Both the position numbers and the translations under genes were made by a program. Below are positions 33,368-40,790 of a DNA stretch of 64,000 nucleotides, in pieces (the stretch's first letter is position 1; every line of letters starts with the position of its first letter). The notes under the pieces are model-generated. The model was not told the origin of the DNA, ran no database searches, and saw only the letters and a list, made by a program, of their open reading frames with translations. The stretch covers positions 1 through 64,000 of the forward strand of contig JAJEJA010000015.1 in assembly GCA_022828145.1 (NCBI GenBank), in the 5' to 3' direction. Source of the DNA: Candidatus Poribacteria bacterium (GTDB taxonomy: Bacteria > Poribacteria > WGA-4E > WGA-3G).

Positions 33368-33396
33368 TTGACAATTTCGTTATAATTTAGTATCCT
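33368..33396 (+). promoter_or_regulatory. Promoter of the molybdenum hydroxylase operon
   Basis: TTGACA at 33368-33373, 17 nt, TATCCT at 33391-33396, about 100 bp before the first subunit gene. Just downstream, a stretch containing ATTAAGGAAATAATCAGA is duplicated in tandem (about 33400-33438), which could be an operator pair or a replication slip. Confidence 0.5.
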
Positions 33397-33496
33397 TTTA
33401 ATTAAGGAAATAATCAGATTAATTAAGGAAATAATCAGACGTTCACGGAACAAAAGAATATTTACCTTAAAAAAACTATGATGTGGAGGAACAGAT

Positions 33497-34351
33497 GTGA
33501 AGAATTTTGAGTATTTTGAACCGAACACCCTTGCAGAAGCATCCCGCCTGTTTGCAGAAGAACACGCGCAGCTGCTTGCAGGTGGAACAGACCTTATTAT
33601 CGGCATGAAGGCATACACCGAAACACCGCAGTCTGTCATCAGCCTACAGAACATTCCAGGATTGACCGGTATCACCAAAGATTCAGATGAGAGTATCACC
33701 ATCGGGGCAATGACGAAAGTACGAGAAGTTGAGTTGTCAGAAGATATACTAAAACACCATACGGCATTGGCAGAAGGCGCATCTGAAATCGGTTCTATCC
33801 AGATCCGAAACCTTGCAACTATCGGTGGAAACATTGCACATGCTTCTCCTGCTGCAGACACAGTTGCTGGTCTGCTTGCTGCTGACGCACAAGTCCACAT
33901 ATCAGGTGCTGATGGTGAAAGAACTGTACCGATTAATGAACTTTTCACAGGTCCAGGTCAGACCGTTTTAACACCGGGTGAAATTATAACGCAATTTCGT
34001 CTGCCGAGTCCCGCATCTGGTTCCCACTATATTAAACATAAAATCCGTGAAGTGATGGATCTCGCGTTTATAGGTGTAGCTTCCGCTGTTAATGTAGACA
34101 ATGGCACAATAACAGATGCACGAATTGGACTTGCTGCCGTTGCACCGACCCCGATCCGCGCTATAGCAGCTGAAGAACTACTTAAAGGAAATGAACCTAC
34201 TGACGAACTTCTGACGCAAGCAGGTGAAGCCGCAGCAGCAGCGAGCAGTCCGATATCCGACCTACGATGCTCTGCTGAACACCGCAAAGAGATGGTTAAT
34301 GTCCTGACACGGAGAACGCTGCAATACGCATTGGAAAGAGCAAGAAACTAA
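33497..34351 (+). CDS. FAD-binding (medium) subunit of a xanthine dehydrogenase-type hydroxylase
   Basis: 284-residue CoxM/XdhB-type subunit that passes electrons from the iron-sulfur subunit through FAD. The two FAD-binding motifs are present: AGGTDLIIGMK near 32-42 and TIGGNIAHASPAAD near 110-123. The C-terminal CO_deh_flav_C domain follows (EVMDLAFIGVASAVN, SPISDLRCSAEHRKEMV). Start is GTG with GGAGG upstream. It is the first gene of an operon with the 2Fe-2S subunit, a small protein and the molybdopterin subunit. Confidence 0.93.
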   Translation: MKNFEYFEPNTLAEASRLFAEEHAQLLAGGTDLIIGMKAYTETPQSVISLQNIPGLTGITKDSDESITIGAMTKVREVELSEDILKHHTALAEGASEIGSIQIRNLATIGGNIAHASPAADTVAGLLAADAQVHISGADGERTVPINELFTGPGQTVLTPGEIITQFRLPSPASGSHYIKHKIREVMDLAFIGVASAVNVDNGTITDARIGLAAVAPTPIRAIAAEELLKGNEPTDELLTQAGEAAAAASSPISDLRCSAEHRKEMVNVLTRRTLQYALERARN

Positions 34352-34417
34352 AAGCATTGATATCTATGATGAGGATAACTCTATCCCACTCACTATAAAT
34401 AAGGTAAGGAGAAGTAT

Positions 34418-34897
34418 ATGACAAAACATCCTGTCAATTTAAAAGTTAACGGAGATGAACACGATCTACTCATAGAACCACGCAAAACCCTTCTTGCGGT
34501 GTTACGCGATACAATCGGTTTGACAGGTACTAAAGAAGGATGTAGTACTGGTGATTGTGGTGCATGCACCGTCATCGTTGATGGCAAAGCCGTCACATCA
34601 TGCATGGTTCTCGGCGTTACCGTCTCTGGAAAAGAAATTACTACCATTGAAGGTTTAGCCAGTGATGGAGAACTTCATCCTATTCAACAAGCATTTATTG
34701 ATACAGGGGGATATCAGTGTGGATTCTGTACCCCAGGTTTCATTATGGCATCAAAGGTACTTGTAGATGAGAACCCGAACCGAACCGAAGAAGAATTCAG
34801 ACATGCACTCGGAGGAAACATCTGCCGCTGTACCGGCTACACAAAGATTCTTGAAGCAGTGATACAAGCTGCAGAAGAGATACGGACTGCCTCATAG
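34418..34897 (+). CDS. 2Fe-2S (small) subunit of a xanthine dehydrogenase-type hydroxylase
   Basis: 159-residue CoxS/XdhC-type electron-transfer subunit. The plant-type ferredoxin cluster shows CSTGDCGACTV and the final Cys of TSCMV; the helical second cluster shows QCGFCTPGFIMA and NICRCTGY. All eight cysteines are present. Length is typical. AAGGAG lies before the ATG. It carries electrons from the molybdenum centre to FAD of the upstream gene product. Confidence 0.95.
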   Translation: MTKHPVNLKVNGDEHDLLIEPRKTLLAVLRDTIGLTGTKEGCSTGDCGACTVIVDGKAVTSCMVLGVTVSGKEITTIEGLASDGELHPIQQAFIDTGGYQCGFCTPGFIMASKVLVDENPNRTEEEFRHALGGNICRCTGYTKILEAVIQAAEEIRTAS

Positions 34898-34943
34898 AGA
34901 AGGCACCGATTCTTTATATACAATAAAACAATAAGGAGAAAAC

Positions 34944-35186
34944 ATGGCAAAAACACATCGTGGAAAAGGCATAAGACATCTATATGTAGACCCGAACGGC
35001 ACAGTTCATGAAGGTCTTTATAATAACGGACGAGGTACTTGTCCCATATCTGGTCGCACAGGTGTGAAGTTATTATATGAACATGAGGTTGATGGAAAAA
35101 CCATTCGTGTTTGCAAAAGAGTTCATGCCGCGATAAAACGTGGAAAAATAGTCCTCTCATCTGCCAACACTGAAACTGAAGAATAG
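34944..35186 (+). CDS. Small basic two-cysteine protein inside the hydroxylase operon
   Basis: 80-residue protein I do not recognise. It is basic, with GRGTCPISGRTGVKLLYEHE near 29-48 and IRVCKRVHAAIKRGK near 53-67, a spacing that could bind a metal only through a partner or dimer; the layout faintly recalls small ribosomal proteins such as bL28. AAGGAG 8 nt upstream and a position 46 bp after the 2Fe-2S gene show it is a real, co-transcribed gene. Role in assembly or regulation of the hydroxylase is only a guess. Confidence 0.75.
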   Translation: MAKTHRGKGIRHLYVDPNGTVHEGLYNNGRGTCPISGRTGVKLLYEHEVDGKTIRVCKRVHAAIKRGKIVLSSANTETEE

Positions 35187-35272
35187 CAGATACCAAGTGT
35201 TAAACATATTGAAAGTCAATTCCTACAAATAGCCCTTAACGTGAGTTTGATAAATTAGAACAAATAACTTAC

Positions 35273-35357
35273 GTAGGTTGGGTTGAGGAACGAAACCCAA
35301 CATCTTAACCCATTATAGAGCAATACATGTCGGGTTTCGTGCCTCAACCCGACCTAC
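35273..35357. repeat. 85-bp imperfect palindromic element
   Basis: Left arm 35273-35302 (GTAGGTTGGGTTGAGGAACG...) and right arm 35328-35357 (...CCTCAACCCGACCTAC) are near-complementary over 30 bp. A miniature intergenic palindrome, or a strong hairpin in the operon message between the small gene and the large subunit. Confidence 0.7.
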
Positions 35358-35426
35358 AAACATAGCACTTAACAAAGCACTAGGTTTTAATATATTAAAA
35401 GTTACTCAGAGTGAAAGGAGACTTGC

Positions 35427-37727
35427 ATGTCAGAATATAGTGTTGTCGGTCAAAAATTACCGCGCGTTGATGCGGTTGAAAAGGTTACAGGTGCAGCACA
35501 ATACGGTGCCGATGTCCATCCGCCAGGGATGCTCTACGGCAAAATCGTCCGAAGCAAACATCCACACGCGAACATCCTTAGCATTGACACAAGCGAAGCA
35601 GAAAAACTGCCCGGTGTCAGAGCGATAATTACGCAAGACGATGTTCCCAGCGGACGCCGAGTCTTTGCAACGCATAAAGTGCTATATTTAGGTGAACCCC
35701 TCGCCGCCATCGCTGCGACCGACCCGGATATAGCCGAAGAAGCTGCTGAACTGATCAAGATTGAATATGAAATCTTACCGAGCGTGCAAGACGTTACGGA
35801 ATCGATTAAGTCTTCCGCGCCACGTCTACACGGTGATGAAACAAAGGACGGTCCAAATCGTCGCTCTATCAATGCCAAGATCAAAGAACTATCAAGTGAT
35901 CAAGAGAATAACAGTGCTGAAATCCGAAAACTTGAGGTAGAATTAGAGAAATATACTGATGAAGTCTATTATAATATCTCCGCAGAGACGCACACCGAAG
36001 CGGGAGATGTAGAAAAAGGATTTGAAGAATGTGATGTCGTCGTTGAAGACACCTACGTAATTCCGCGTGTCCACCAGACCTATATGGAACCGCATGTATC
36101 CGTTGCAAGTGCAGACTCCTCTGGTAAGATTACCGTCTGGGCATCTACGCAAGGTCCGTTCGCTATCCGTTCAGGTATTGCTGGCACACTTGGCATTCCG
36201 CTAACACAAATTAATGTCATCGGCACAACGATGGGTGGTGGTTTTGGCGGTCGCTTTGGTGTGATTATCACACACGTTCCCGCAGTCTTGCTATCTCAGA
36301 AATCCGGAAGACCTGTCCGTGTGCAAATGACCCGTGAAGAGGAATTTCTTGATGGTAGACCCGCACCCGGATGTGTTATCAAACTGAAAACCGGTGCTAC
36401 AAAAGAAGGACATATCCTTGCCCGACAGGCACTTGCATTTTGGGATTCCGGTTCTGTGTCAGGTGCATCCATAGGAAGCACGATTCGCGTTCGTGGTGTC
36501 TACAAGATTCCAAATATCAAAGTAGACGCTTACGGCGTACATACGAACAAATCTGGCACTGCTGCCTATAGGGCACCCGGTGCACCACAAGCAATTTTCG
36601 CTGGTGAATCACAACTTGATGAGATCGCTGAACGTATCGGAATGGATCCAGTAGAATTCCGACTGATGAATATGCGTGAAGAAGGAGACTCTGTCCCTGC
36701 AGGTGGAACCGAACCGAAAGTCGGATACAAAGAAACTTTGGAAGCAGTCGCTAACGCTGCAGGATGGTGGGAGCGTGAAGCAGATGAAAACCAAGGTTGG
36801 GGTGTCGCTGTTGGTGATTGGACCAACGGTTGTGGTCCAGGTGGCGTCTATGTCTCTGTCCACGAAGATGGAAGCGTGCGAATTTTCCACGGATCAATGG
36901 ACATCACGGGAACGGATACAGCCATCACACAAATTATTGCAGAAATCTTGACCGTCCCATATCAAAGCGTAACAATTCGGCGCGGAGACACAGATTCAGC
37001 ACCCTATTCAACAGGTTCTGGTGGAAGTGTCGTTACATTCACGATGGGTAACACCGCAAAACTCGCTGCCGAAGACGCGCATAGGCGGATTCTTGAACTC
37101 GCAGCGGAAAGACTCAACACTGACCAGGATAACCTTGAACTGAAAGATGGTGCTGTTCATGTTGTCACAGCAGATCCCCCGAAGTCAATCTCTTTAGGTG
37201 AACTGGCAGCATATAGCCTTTCAACAACAGGGGGTCCCATCGTTGGGAAAGGTTCTTTTGCACGGCAACCGAGTACACCTGCACTCGCAGCACAGATAGC
37301 AAAAGTAGAAGTAGACCCCGATACCGGTAGGACAAGGGTGTTAAAACTCGTTGCTTCTCAGGATGTCGGATTCGCTATCAATCCGATGGCAGTTGAAGGA
37401 CAAATTGAAGGCGGGGTAGTGCAAGGGTACGCATGGGCAATGATGGAAGAGATGCAATACAACGAGAACGGAAACGTCAATCCAGGATTCGTTGATTACC
37501 GTGTTCCAACCTCTGCAGACCTGCCGACAGTGGAATCGGTTATTGTTGAAGTGCCAGCACCGAATGGTCCCTACGGTGCCAAAGGTGTTGGAGAACCCCC
37601 TATCACGCCGACATTGGCAACAATGGCAAACGCTGTCAAAGATGCCATCGGTATCCGTGTTAGCGAACTGCCGATTAAACCTGAAAAGGTCGTTGAAGCC
37701 TTGAAAAACAACGGACATGGTGCGTAA
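35427..37727 (+). CDS. Molybdopterin-binding (large) subunit of a xanthine dehydrogenase-type hydroxylase
   Basis: 766-residue catalytic subunit of the aldehyde oxidase/xanthine dehydrogenase family. Seen: the a/b hammerhead domain (about 1-130), GTTMGGGFGGRFGV near 268, AYRAPGAPQAIFAGESQLDE near 378-397, and the active-site Glu in GAKGVGEPPITP near 720. The AYRAPG loop is not the AYRCSFR of form I CO dehydrogenase, so a heterocyclic or aldehyde substrate is likelier than CO. A charged, coiled-coil-like insert (about 148-180, INAKIKELSSDQENNSAEIR and on) separates the hammerhead from the molybdopterin domains, unlike usual members. AAAGGAG precedes the ATG. Confidence 0.93.
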   Translation: MSEYSVVGQKLPRVDAVEKVTGAAQYGADVHPPGMLYGKIVRSKHPHANILSIDTSEAEKLPGVRAIITQDDVPSGRRVFATHKVLYLGEPLAAIAATDPDIAEEAAELIKIEYEILPSVQDVTESIKSSAPRLHGDETKDGPNRRSINAKIKELSSDQENNSAEIRKLEVELEKYTDEVYYNISAETHTEAGDVEKGFEECDVVVEDTYVIPRVHQTYMEPHVSVASADSSGKITVWASTQGPFAIRSGIAGTLGIPLTQINVIGTTMGGGFGGRFGVIITHVPAVLLSQKSGRPVRVQMTREEEFLDGRPAPGCVIKLKTGATKEGHILARQALAFWDSGSVSGASIGSTIRVRGVYKIPNIKVDAYGVHTNKSGTAAYRAPGAPQAIFAGESQLDEIAERIGMDPVEFRLMNMREEGDSVPAGGTEPKVGYKETLEAVANAAGWWEREADENQGWGVAVGDWTNGCGPGGVYVSVHEDGSVRIFHGSMDITGTDTAITQIIAEILTVPYQSVTIRRGDTDSAPYSTGSGGSVVTFTMGNTAKLAAEDAHRRILELAAERLNTDQDNLELKDGAVHVVTADPPKSISLGELAAYSLSTTGGPIVGKGSFARQPSTPALAAQIAKVEVDPDTGRTRVLKLVASQDVGFAINPMAVEGQIEGGVVQGYAWAMMEEMQYNENGNVNPGFVDYRVPTSADLPTVESVIVEVPAPNGPYGAKGVGEPPITPTLATMANAVKDAIGIRVSELPIKPEKVVEALKNNGHGA

Positions 37728-37751
37728 TTTCTTTCAGAACTTACGCACTCC

Positions 37752-37787
37752 CCTGGTAGGTGCGGTTTCCTAACCGCACCTACCAGG
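37752..37787. terminator. 16-bp perfect hairpin after the hydroxylase operon
   Basis: Arms CCTGGTAGGTGCGGTT and its exact complement around loop TCCT. It belongs by sequence to the GGTAGGT...ACCTACC palindrome family (17658, 32917) and may also stop transcription, though no T-run follows. Confidence 0.5.
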
Positions 37788-37810
37788 TTGGGCTTATTGA
37801 GGAGATCAAA

Positions 37811-38074
37811 ATGAAAGAAAAACCTGAACCCCAAACCGATCCTGTCCTTGAAGAAATCTATCGAATGAAAGAAGAATTTAATGCCCAATTCAATTCATTG
37901 GAAGAACTCAATGCTTATCTGAAAGAAATCAATGCACAGGAAAAAGCACGTGGCAGGAAATATATCCCCGCACCACCACCGCCCCCTGACTTTGAAGAAA
38001 GAATAGAAAAAGCTTATAAAGAACTTGGAATCGTAAGGAAATCTGAAAATAAAGTTTCTGATGAGCAGTTGTAA
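37811..38074 (+). CDS. Small antitoxin-like protein
   Basis: 87 residues, no family assigned. It is a charged helical protein (DPVLEEIYRMKEEFNAQFNS, then LEELNAYLKEINAQEK) with a basic-proline segment GRKYIPAPPPPPDFEERIE. The pattern 'DP-x-LEE-hx-x-KEE ... RKY(I/V)' is common in small orphan proteins often listed beside PIN- or RelE-type toxins, but no toxin gene is adjacent. The 60-residue product of 44173-44355 has a similar layout. GAGGAG 6 nt before the ATG at 37811 supports the start. Confidence 0.7.
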   Translation: MKEKPEPQTDPVLEEIYRMKEEFNAQFNSLEELNAYLKEINAQEKARGRKYIPAPPPPPDFEERIEKAYKELGIVRKSENKVSDEQL

Positions 38075-38129
38075 ATCTGCCTCTTACACATTATATATAG
38101 ATCATCCATATTAGGAAAACAAGGAACTT

Positions 38130-38846
38130 ATGTTTGGTGAAATTAGAAACGAACACGGCGAACACCTTGACTACACATATCACAAAGGTAAAGACAACAG
38201 GATCGTAGTAATAGGACACGGTGTTACTGGCAATAAAGATAGACCTGCTCTCATCGCTTTAGCAGAAGGACTCGCGGATGCTGGTATCTCTGCTTTACGT
38301 TTCTCATTCTCCGGTAACGGTGAATCAGAAGGTAAATTCACAGACTCCACTATCACAAAGGAGGTGGCAGACCTCGGCAGTGTCCTCGATGTTCTCAACG
38401 ACTACAAAGTCTGCTACGTTGGACATAGTATGGGTGGGGCAGTCGGTGTGCTACGTGCCGCTACCGATGAACGCATTCAAGTCCTCGTCTCTTTAGCAGG
38501 GATGGTACATACAAAAGAGTTTGCTAAACGAGAATTCGGAGATGTGACACCCGATAAAGGCTTTATGTGGGATGAACCCGATTGTCCACTCTCAAAAGCC
38601 TATATGGACGACATGGCAACGATTGATAGTGTTGCAAAAAAAGCAAGTAAATTCGCTGTTCCGTGGTTATTAGTTCACGGTACAGAAGACGATATCGTTC
38701 CGCTTCAGGATAGCATTGATATTCTTAATTACGCAAACGAACCGACAGAACTTCTTGAACTTCCCGGTGTAGACCACGTTTTTTCTGGTGATTCATCCAC
38801 TATTATGGTAGAAAAAGTTGTCACGTGGATTAGCAAAAAGTTATGA
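38130..38846 (+). CDS. Alpha/beta hydrolase
   Basis: 238-residue serine hydrolase. Oxyanion region GHGVTGNKD near 29, nucleophile elbow GHSMGGA near 98-104, acid Asp in VHGTEDDIVP near 190 and His in GVDHVFSG near 217 give a complete triad. The sequence resembles YqkD/FrsA-like acyl hydrolases of small size (RFSFSGNGESEG). Cytoplasmic, no signal peptide. Substrate unknown. It follows the small antitoxin-like gene by 55 bp. Confidence 0.9.
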   Translation: MFGEIRNEHGEHLDYTYHKGKDNRIVVIGHGVTGNKDRPALIALAEGLADAGISALRFSFSGNGESEGKFTDSTITKEVADLGSVLDVLNDYKVCYVGHSMGGAVGVLRAATDERIQVLVSLAGMVHTKEFAKREFGDVTPDKGFMWDEPDCPLSKAYMDDMATIDSVAKKASKFAVPWLLVHGTEDDIVPLQDSIDILNYANEPTELLELPGVDHVFSGDSSTIMVEKVVTWISKKL

Positions 38847-38875
38847 GGAATCAGTAATGAATTGGAGGAATTGTG

Positions 38876-38977
38876 ATGCATTGGATGGAGTGGGTTATAG
38901 TTGGTACGCTTGTAACATTCTTTGTTGGCCTTGGAATAGTAATAGGTACTGCTATTAGACATGCCAAGAAAGGTTAA
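38876..38977 (+). CDS. 33-residue single-span membrane protein
   Basis: ATG with GGAGG 7 nt upstream, followed by 33 codons. The product has a short polar start (MHWMEW), one hydrophobic helix (VIVGTLVTFFVGLGIVIGTA) and a basic end (IRHAKKG), so N-out/C-in topology is likely. The strong ribosome binding site and clean hydrophobic pattern argue it is real. It lies 29 bp after the hydrolase gene. Function unknown. Confidence 0.65.
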   Translation: MHWMEWVIVGTLVTFFVGLGIVIGTAIRHAKKG

Positions 38978-39065
38978 CTAAAACACATTATTTAAGACTG
39001 GCAATGGTGAGACATAAGGCACTTACTGTTTTCTACGGTCTTATTGCGATTTTGGAGAATTTATT

Positions 39066-39890
39066 ATGTCAACACCCCGTATCTCAGTATCAAGTTGGAG
39101 TTTGCATCGGCAACTCGGTAAACCTGGATTTACAGGTCCAGCACACGACATGCAAATCCCTGCTGAAACACATAACAAGGGTCCCATTCCACTCTTAGAC
39201 TTACCCAAACACATAGCCGAATTTGGTATAAATACTATGGAGTTGTGCCATTTTCATCTGCCATCAGTTGAGAAAACGTACCTATTAGAATTACGTGCTG
39301 CACTCCAAGATGCAGACGTTGAACTATTCTCTTTGCTAATTGACGAAGGTGATATTACGCATCCATCTAATGCAGAACGTGACATTGCTTGGATAGAAAA
39401 ATGGATTGACATCGCTGGGGAACTCGGTGCAAAGTGTGCACGCGTGATCGGTGGCAAAGCAGAACCGACTAAGGAAACATTGACACAAAGTCAAAACGTA
39501 TTATCTAAACTCACAGAACGTGCTGATACGGCAGGTATCCGCTTGATGACTGAAAACTGGTTCTCTATCTTTTCTACACCAGAAAATGTGATGACTATTT
39601 TAGACCAATTAGATGGTAAAGTTGGACTCTGTTTAGATTTTGGGAACTGGCGGGGTGAAACAAAGTATACGAACCTTGCTGAAATCGCCCCTTTAGCAGA
39701 ATCGTGTCATACGAAAGCACATTTCACGGCACCGCGCGAAATAGACAAAGAAGATTATATCCAATGCCTTGAACTCACAAAGAATGCCGGTTTCTCGGGC
39801 CCACACACCCTCATCTACGACGGACCTGGTGATGATGAATGGGAAGGTCTGGCAATTGAACGCGAGGTAGTGAACCCATACCTTGACTAA
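39066..39890 (+). CDS. Sugar phosphate isomerase/epimerase-like TIM barrel
   Basis: 274-residue xylose-isomerase-like (AP endonuclease 2 superfamily) barrel. Metal-site residues expected for the family are visible: Glu in GINTMELCHFHLP near 60, Glu of LMTENWFS near 160, Asp-His region GLCLDFGNWRG near 190, HTKAHF near 218 and the final strand FSGPHTLIYDGPGDDEWEG. Substrate unknown; relatives include hydroxypyruvate isomerases and tagatose/ribulose epimerases. Followed at 23 bp by the DUF6807 gene on the same strand, suggesting one carbohydrate unit. Confidence 0.88.
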   Translation: MSTPRISVSSWSLHRQLGKPGFTGPAHDMQIPAETHNKGPIPLLDLPKHIAEFGINTMELCHFHLPSVEKTYLLELRAALQDADVELFSLLIDEGDITHPSNAERDIAWIEKWIDIAGELGAKCARVIGGKAEPTKETLTQSQNVLSKLTERADTAGIRLMTENWFSIFSTPENVMTILDQLDGKVGLCLDFGNWRGETKYTNLAEIAPLAESCHTKAHFTAPREIDKEDYIQCLELTKNAGFSGPHTLIYDGPGDDEWEGLAIEREVVNPYLD

Positions 39891-39913
39891 ATTGGAGGAT
39901 TTGCGGAAAAAAT

Positions 39914-40756
39914 ATGTTCTCACTGACAAAAACACGACACAGTCTAACAATCGCCTGGCATGACCAACAGGTATTAGGATACCACTTTCCTGAAGATGGC
40001 AACCGTCCCTTTTGTCATCCACTGAACCTACCCGGCGCACCCCCTCTCACCATGAACGAACCCGGAGATCACGTCCATCATCAAGGTTTATGGGTCGCGT
40101 GGAAAATGGTAAACGATGTTAATTTCTGGGAACAACCCGCACCAAGTGCTGACCCGAGAGGTTTCGGTAAAATCGTTCATCAACGCATTGTTTCGCTAAA
40201 CACCGCTCCCGACAGTGCAAGTATATTAACAGAAAACGCATGGATAGATTGGCAAGGTAGAACACACCTCAATGAGACAAGAAGAATAACCGTTCATTCT
40301 CCATCTGACAATAGTATGCAAATGGCTGTAGGTTTGACACTTCGTGCGACCGAACGTGATGTAGTGCTTGATCTCCGTCGCGGTGATCCTGGTGGGATGG
40401 GTAGATACTACAGCGGTATGGCAATCCGATTTGACAATAGCATCACACCCGGTAAACTCTTAGATGCTGATGGACGCACCGAACCGATGGACATCTTCGG
40501 TAAACAGAGCAAATGGTGCAGTTTCACATCGCAACATCCCGCTGACAATGAAACCTACGGTATTGCTATCATAGACCACCCCGACAATCCCCGTCATCCG
40601 ACACCGTGGTGGGTCCGCAACCGGGAAAACTACTGCTTAATCCATCCCTCACCTGTCTATCATGAACCGTTTCGGCTTGCTCCTGATGAGTCTTTGACGT
40701 TGCGGTATCGCGTTGTTCTTTACCGTGGGCAACCTGATTCAGCATTGTTTGAGTAA
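39914..40756 (+). CDS. DUF6807 (PmoA-like) family protein
   Basis: 280-residue protein of the family annotated as 'methane oxygenase PmoA' or DUF6807 (PF14100). Characteristic pieces: CHPLNLPGAPPLTMNEPGDH near 35-54, HHQGLWVAWKMVNDVNFWE near 56-74, and GIAIIDHPDNPRHPTPWWVRN near 218. No real link to methane oxidation exists; relatives occur in polysaccharide-utilising bacteria beside sugar dehydrogenases and isomerases, as here. Function unproven, probably carbohydrate-related. No signal peptide. Confidence 0.85.
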   Translation: MFSLTKTRHSLTIAWHDQQVLGYHFPEDGNRPFCHPLNLPGAPPLTMNEPGDHVHHQGLWVAWKMVNDVNFWEQPAPSADPRGFGKIVHQRIVSLNTAPDSASILTENAWIDWQGRTHLNETRRITVHSPSDNSMQMAVGLTLRATERDVVLDLRRGDPGGMGRYYSGMAIRFDNSITPGKLLDADGRTEPMDIFGKQSKWCSFTSQHPADNETYGIAIIDHPDNPRHPTPWWVRNRENYCLIHPSPVYHEPFRLAPDESLTLRYRVVLYRGQPDSALFE

Positions 40757-40790
40757 ATGCCTACTTGTGAAATCCCCGGTGTAAATAGTC

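Noticed and set aside
33340..33948. A 202-codon minus-strand frame over the start of the FAD subunit gene
   Set aside because: The plus-strand gene carries clear FAD motifs and a ribosome binding site; this frame is its Ser/Ala-rich antisense.
35427..37727. Form I carbon monoxide dehydrogenase large subunit
   Set aside because: The active-site loop is AYRAPG, not AYRCSFR, so CO oxidation is not supported.
39914..40756. Methane monooxygenase subunit, as the PmoA name would suggest
   Set aside because: The DUF6807 family is soluble and unrelated to the membrane PmoA; the name is a database artefact.
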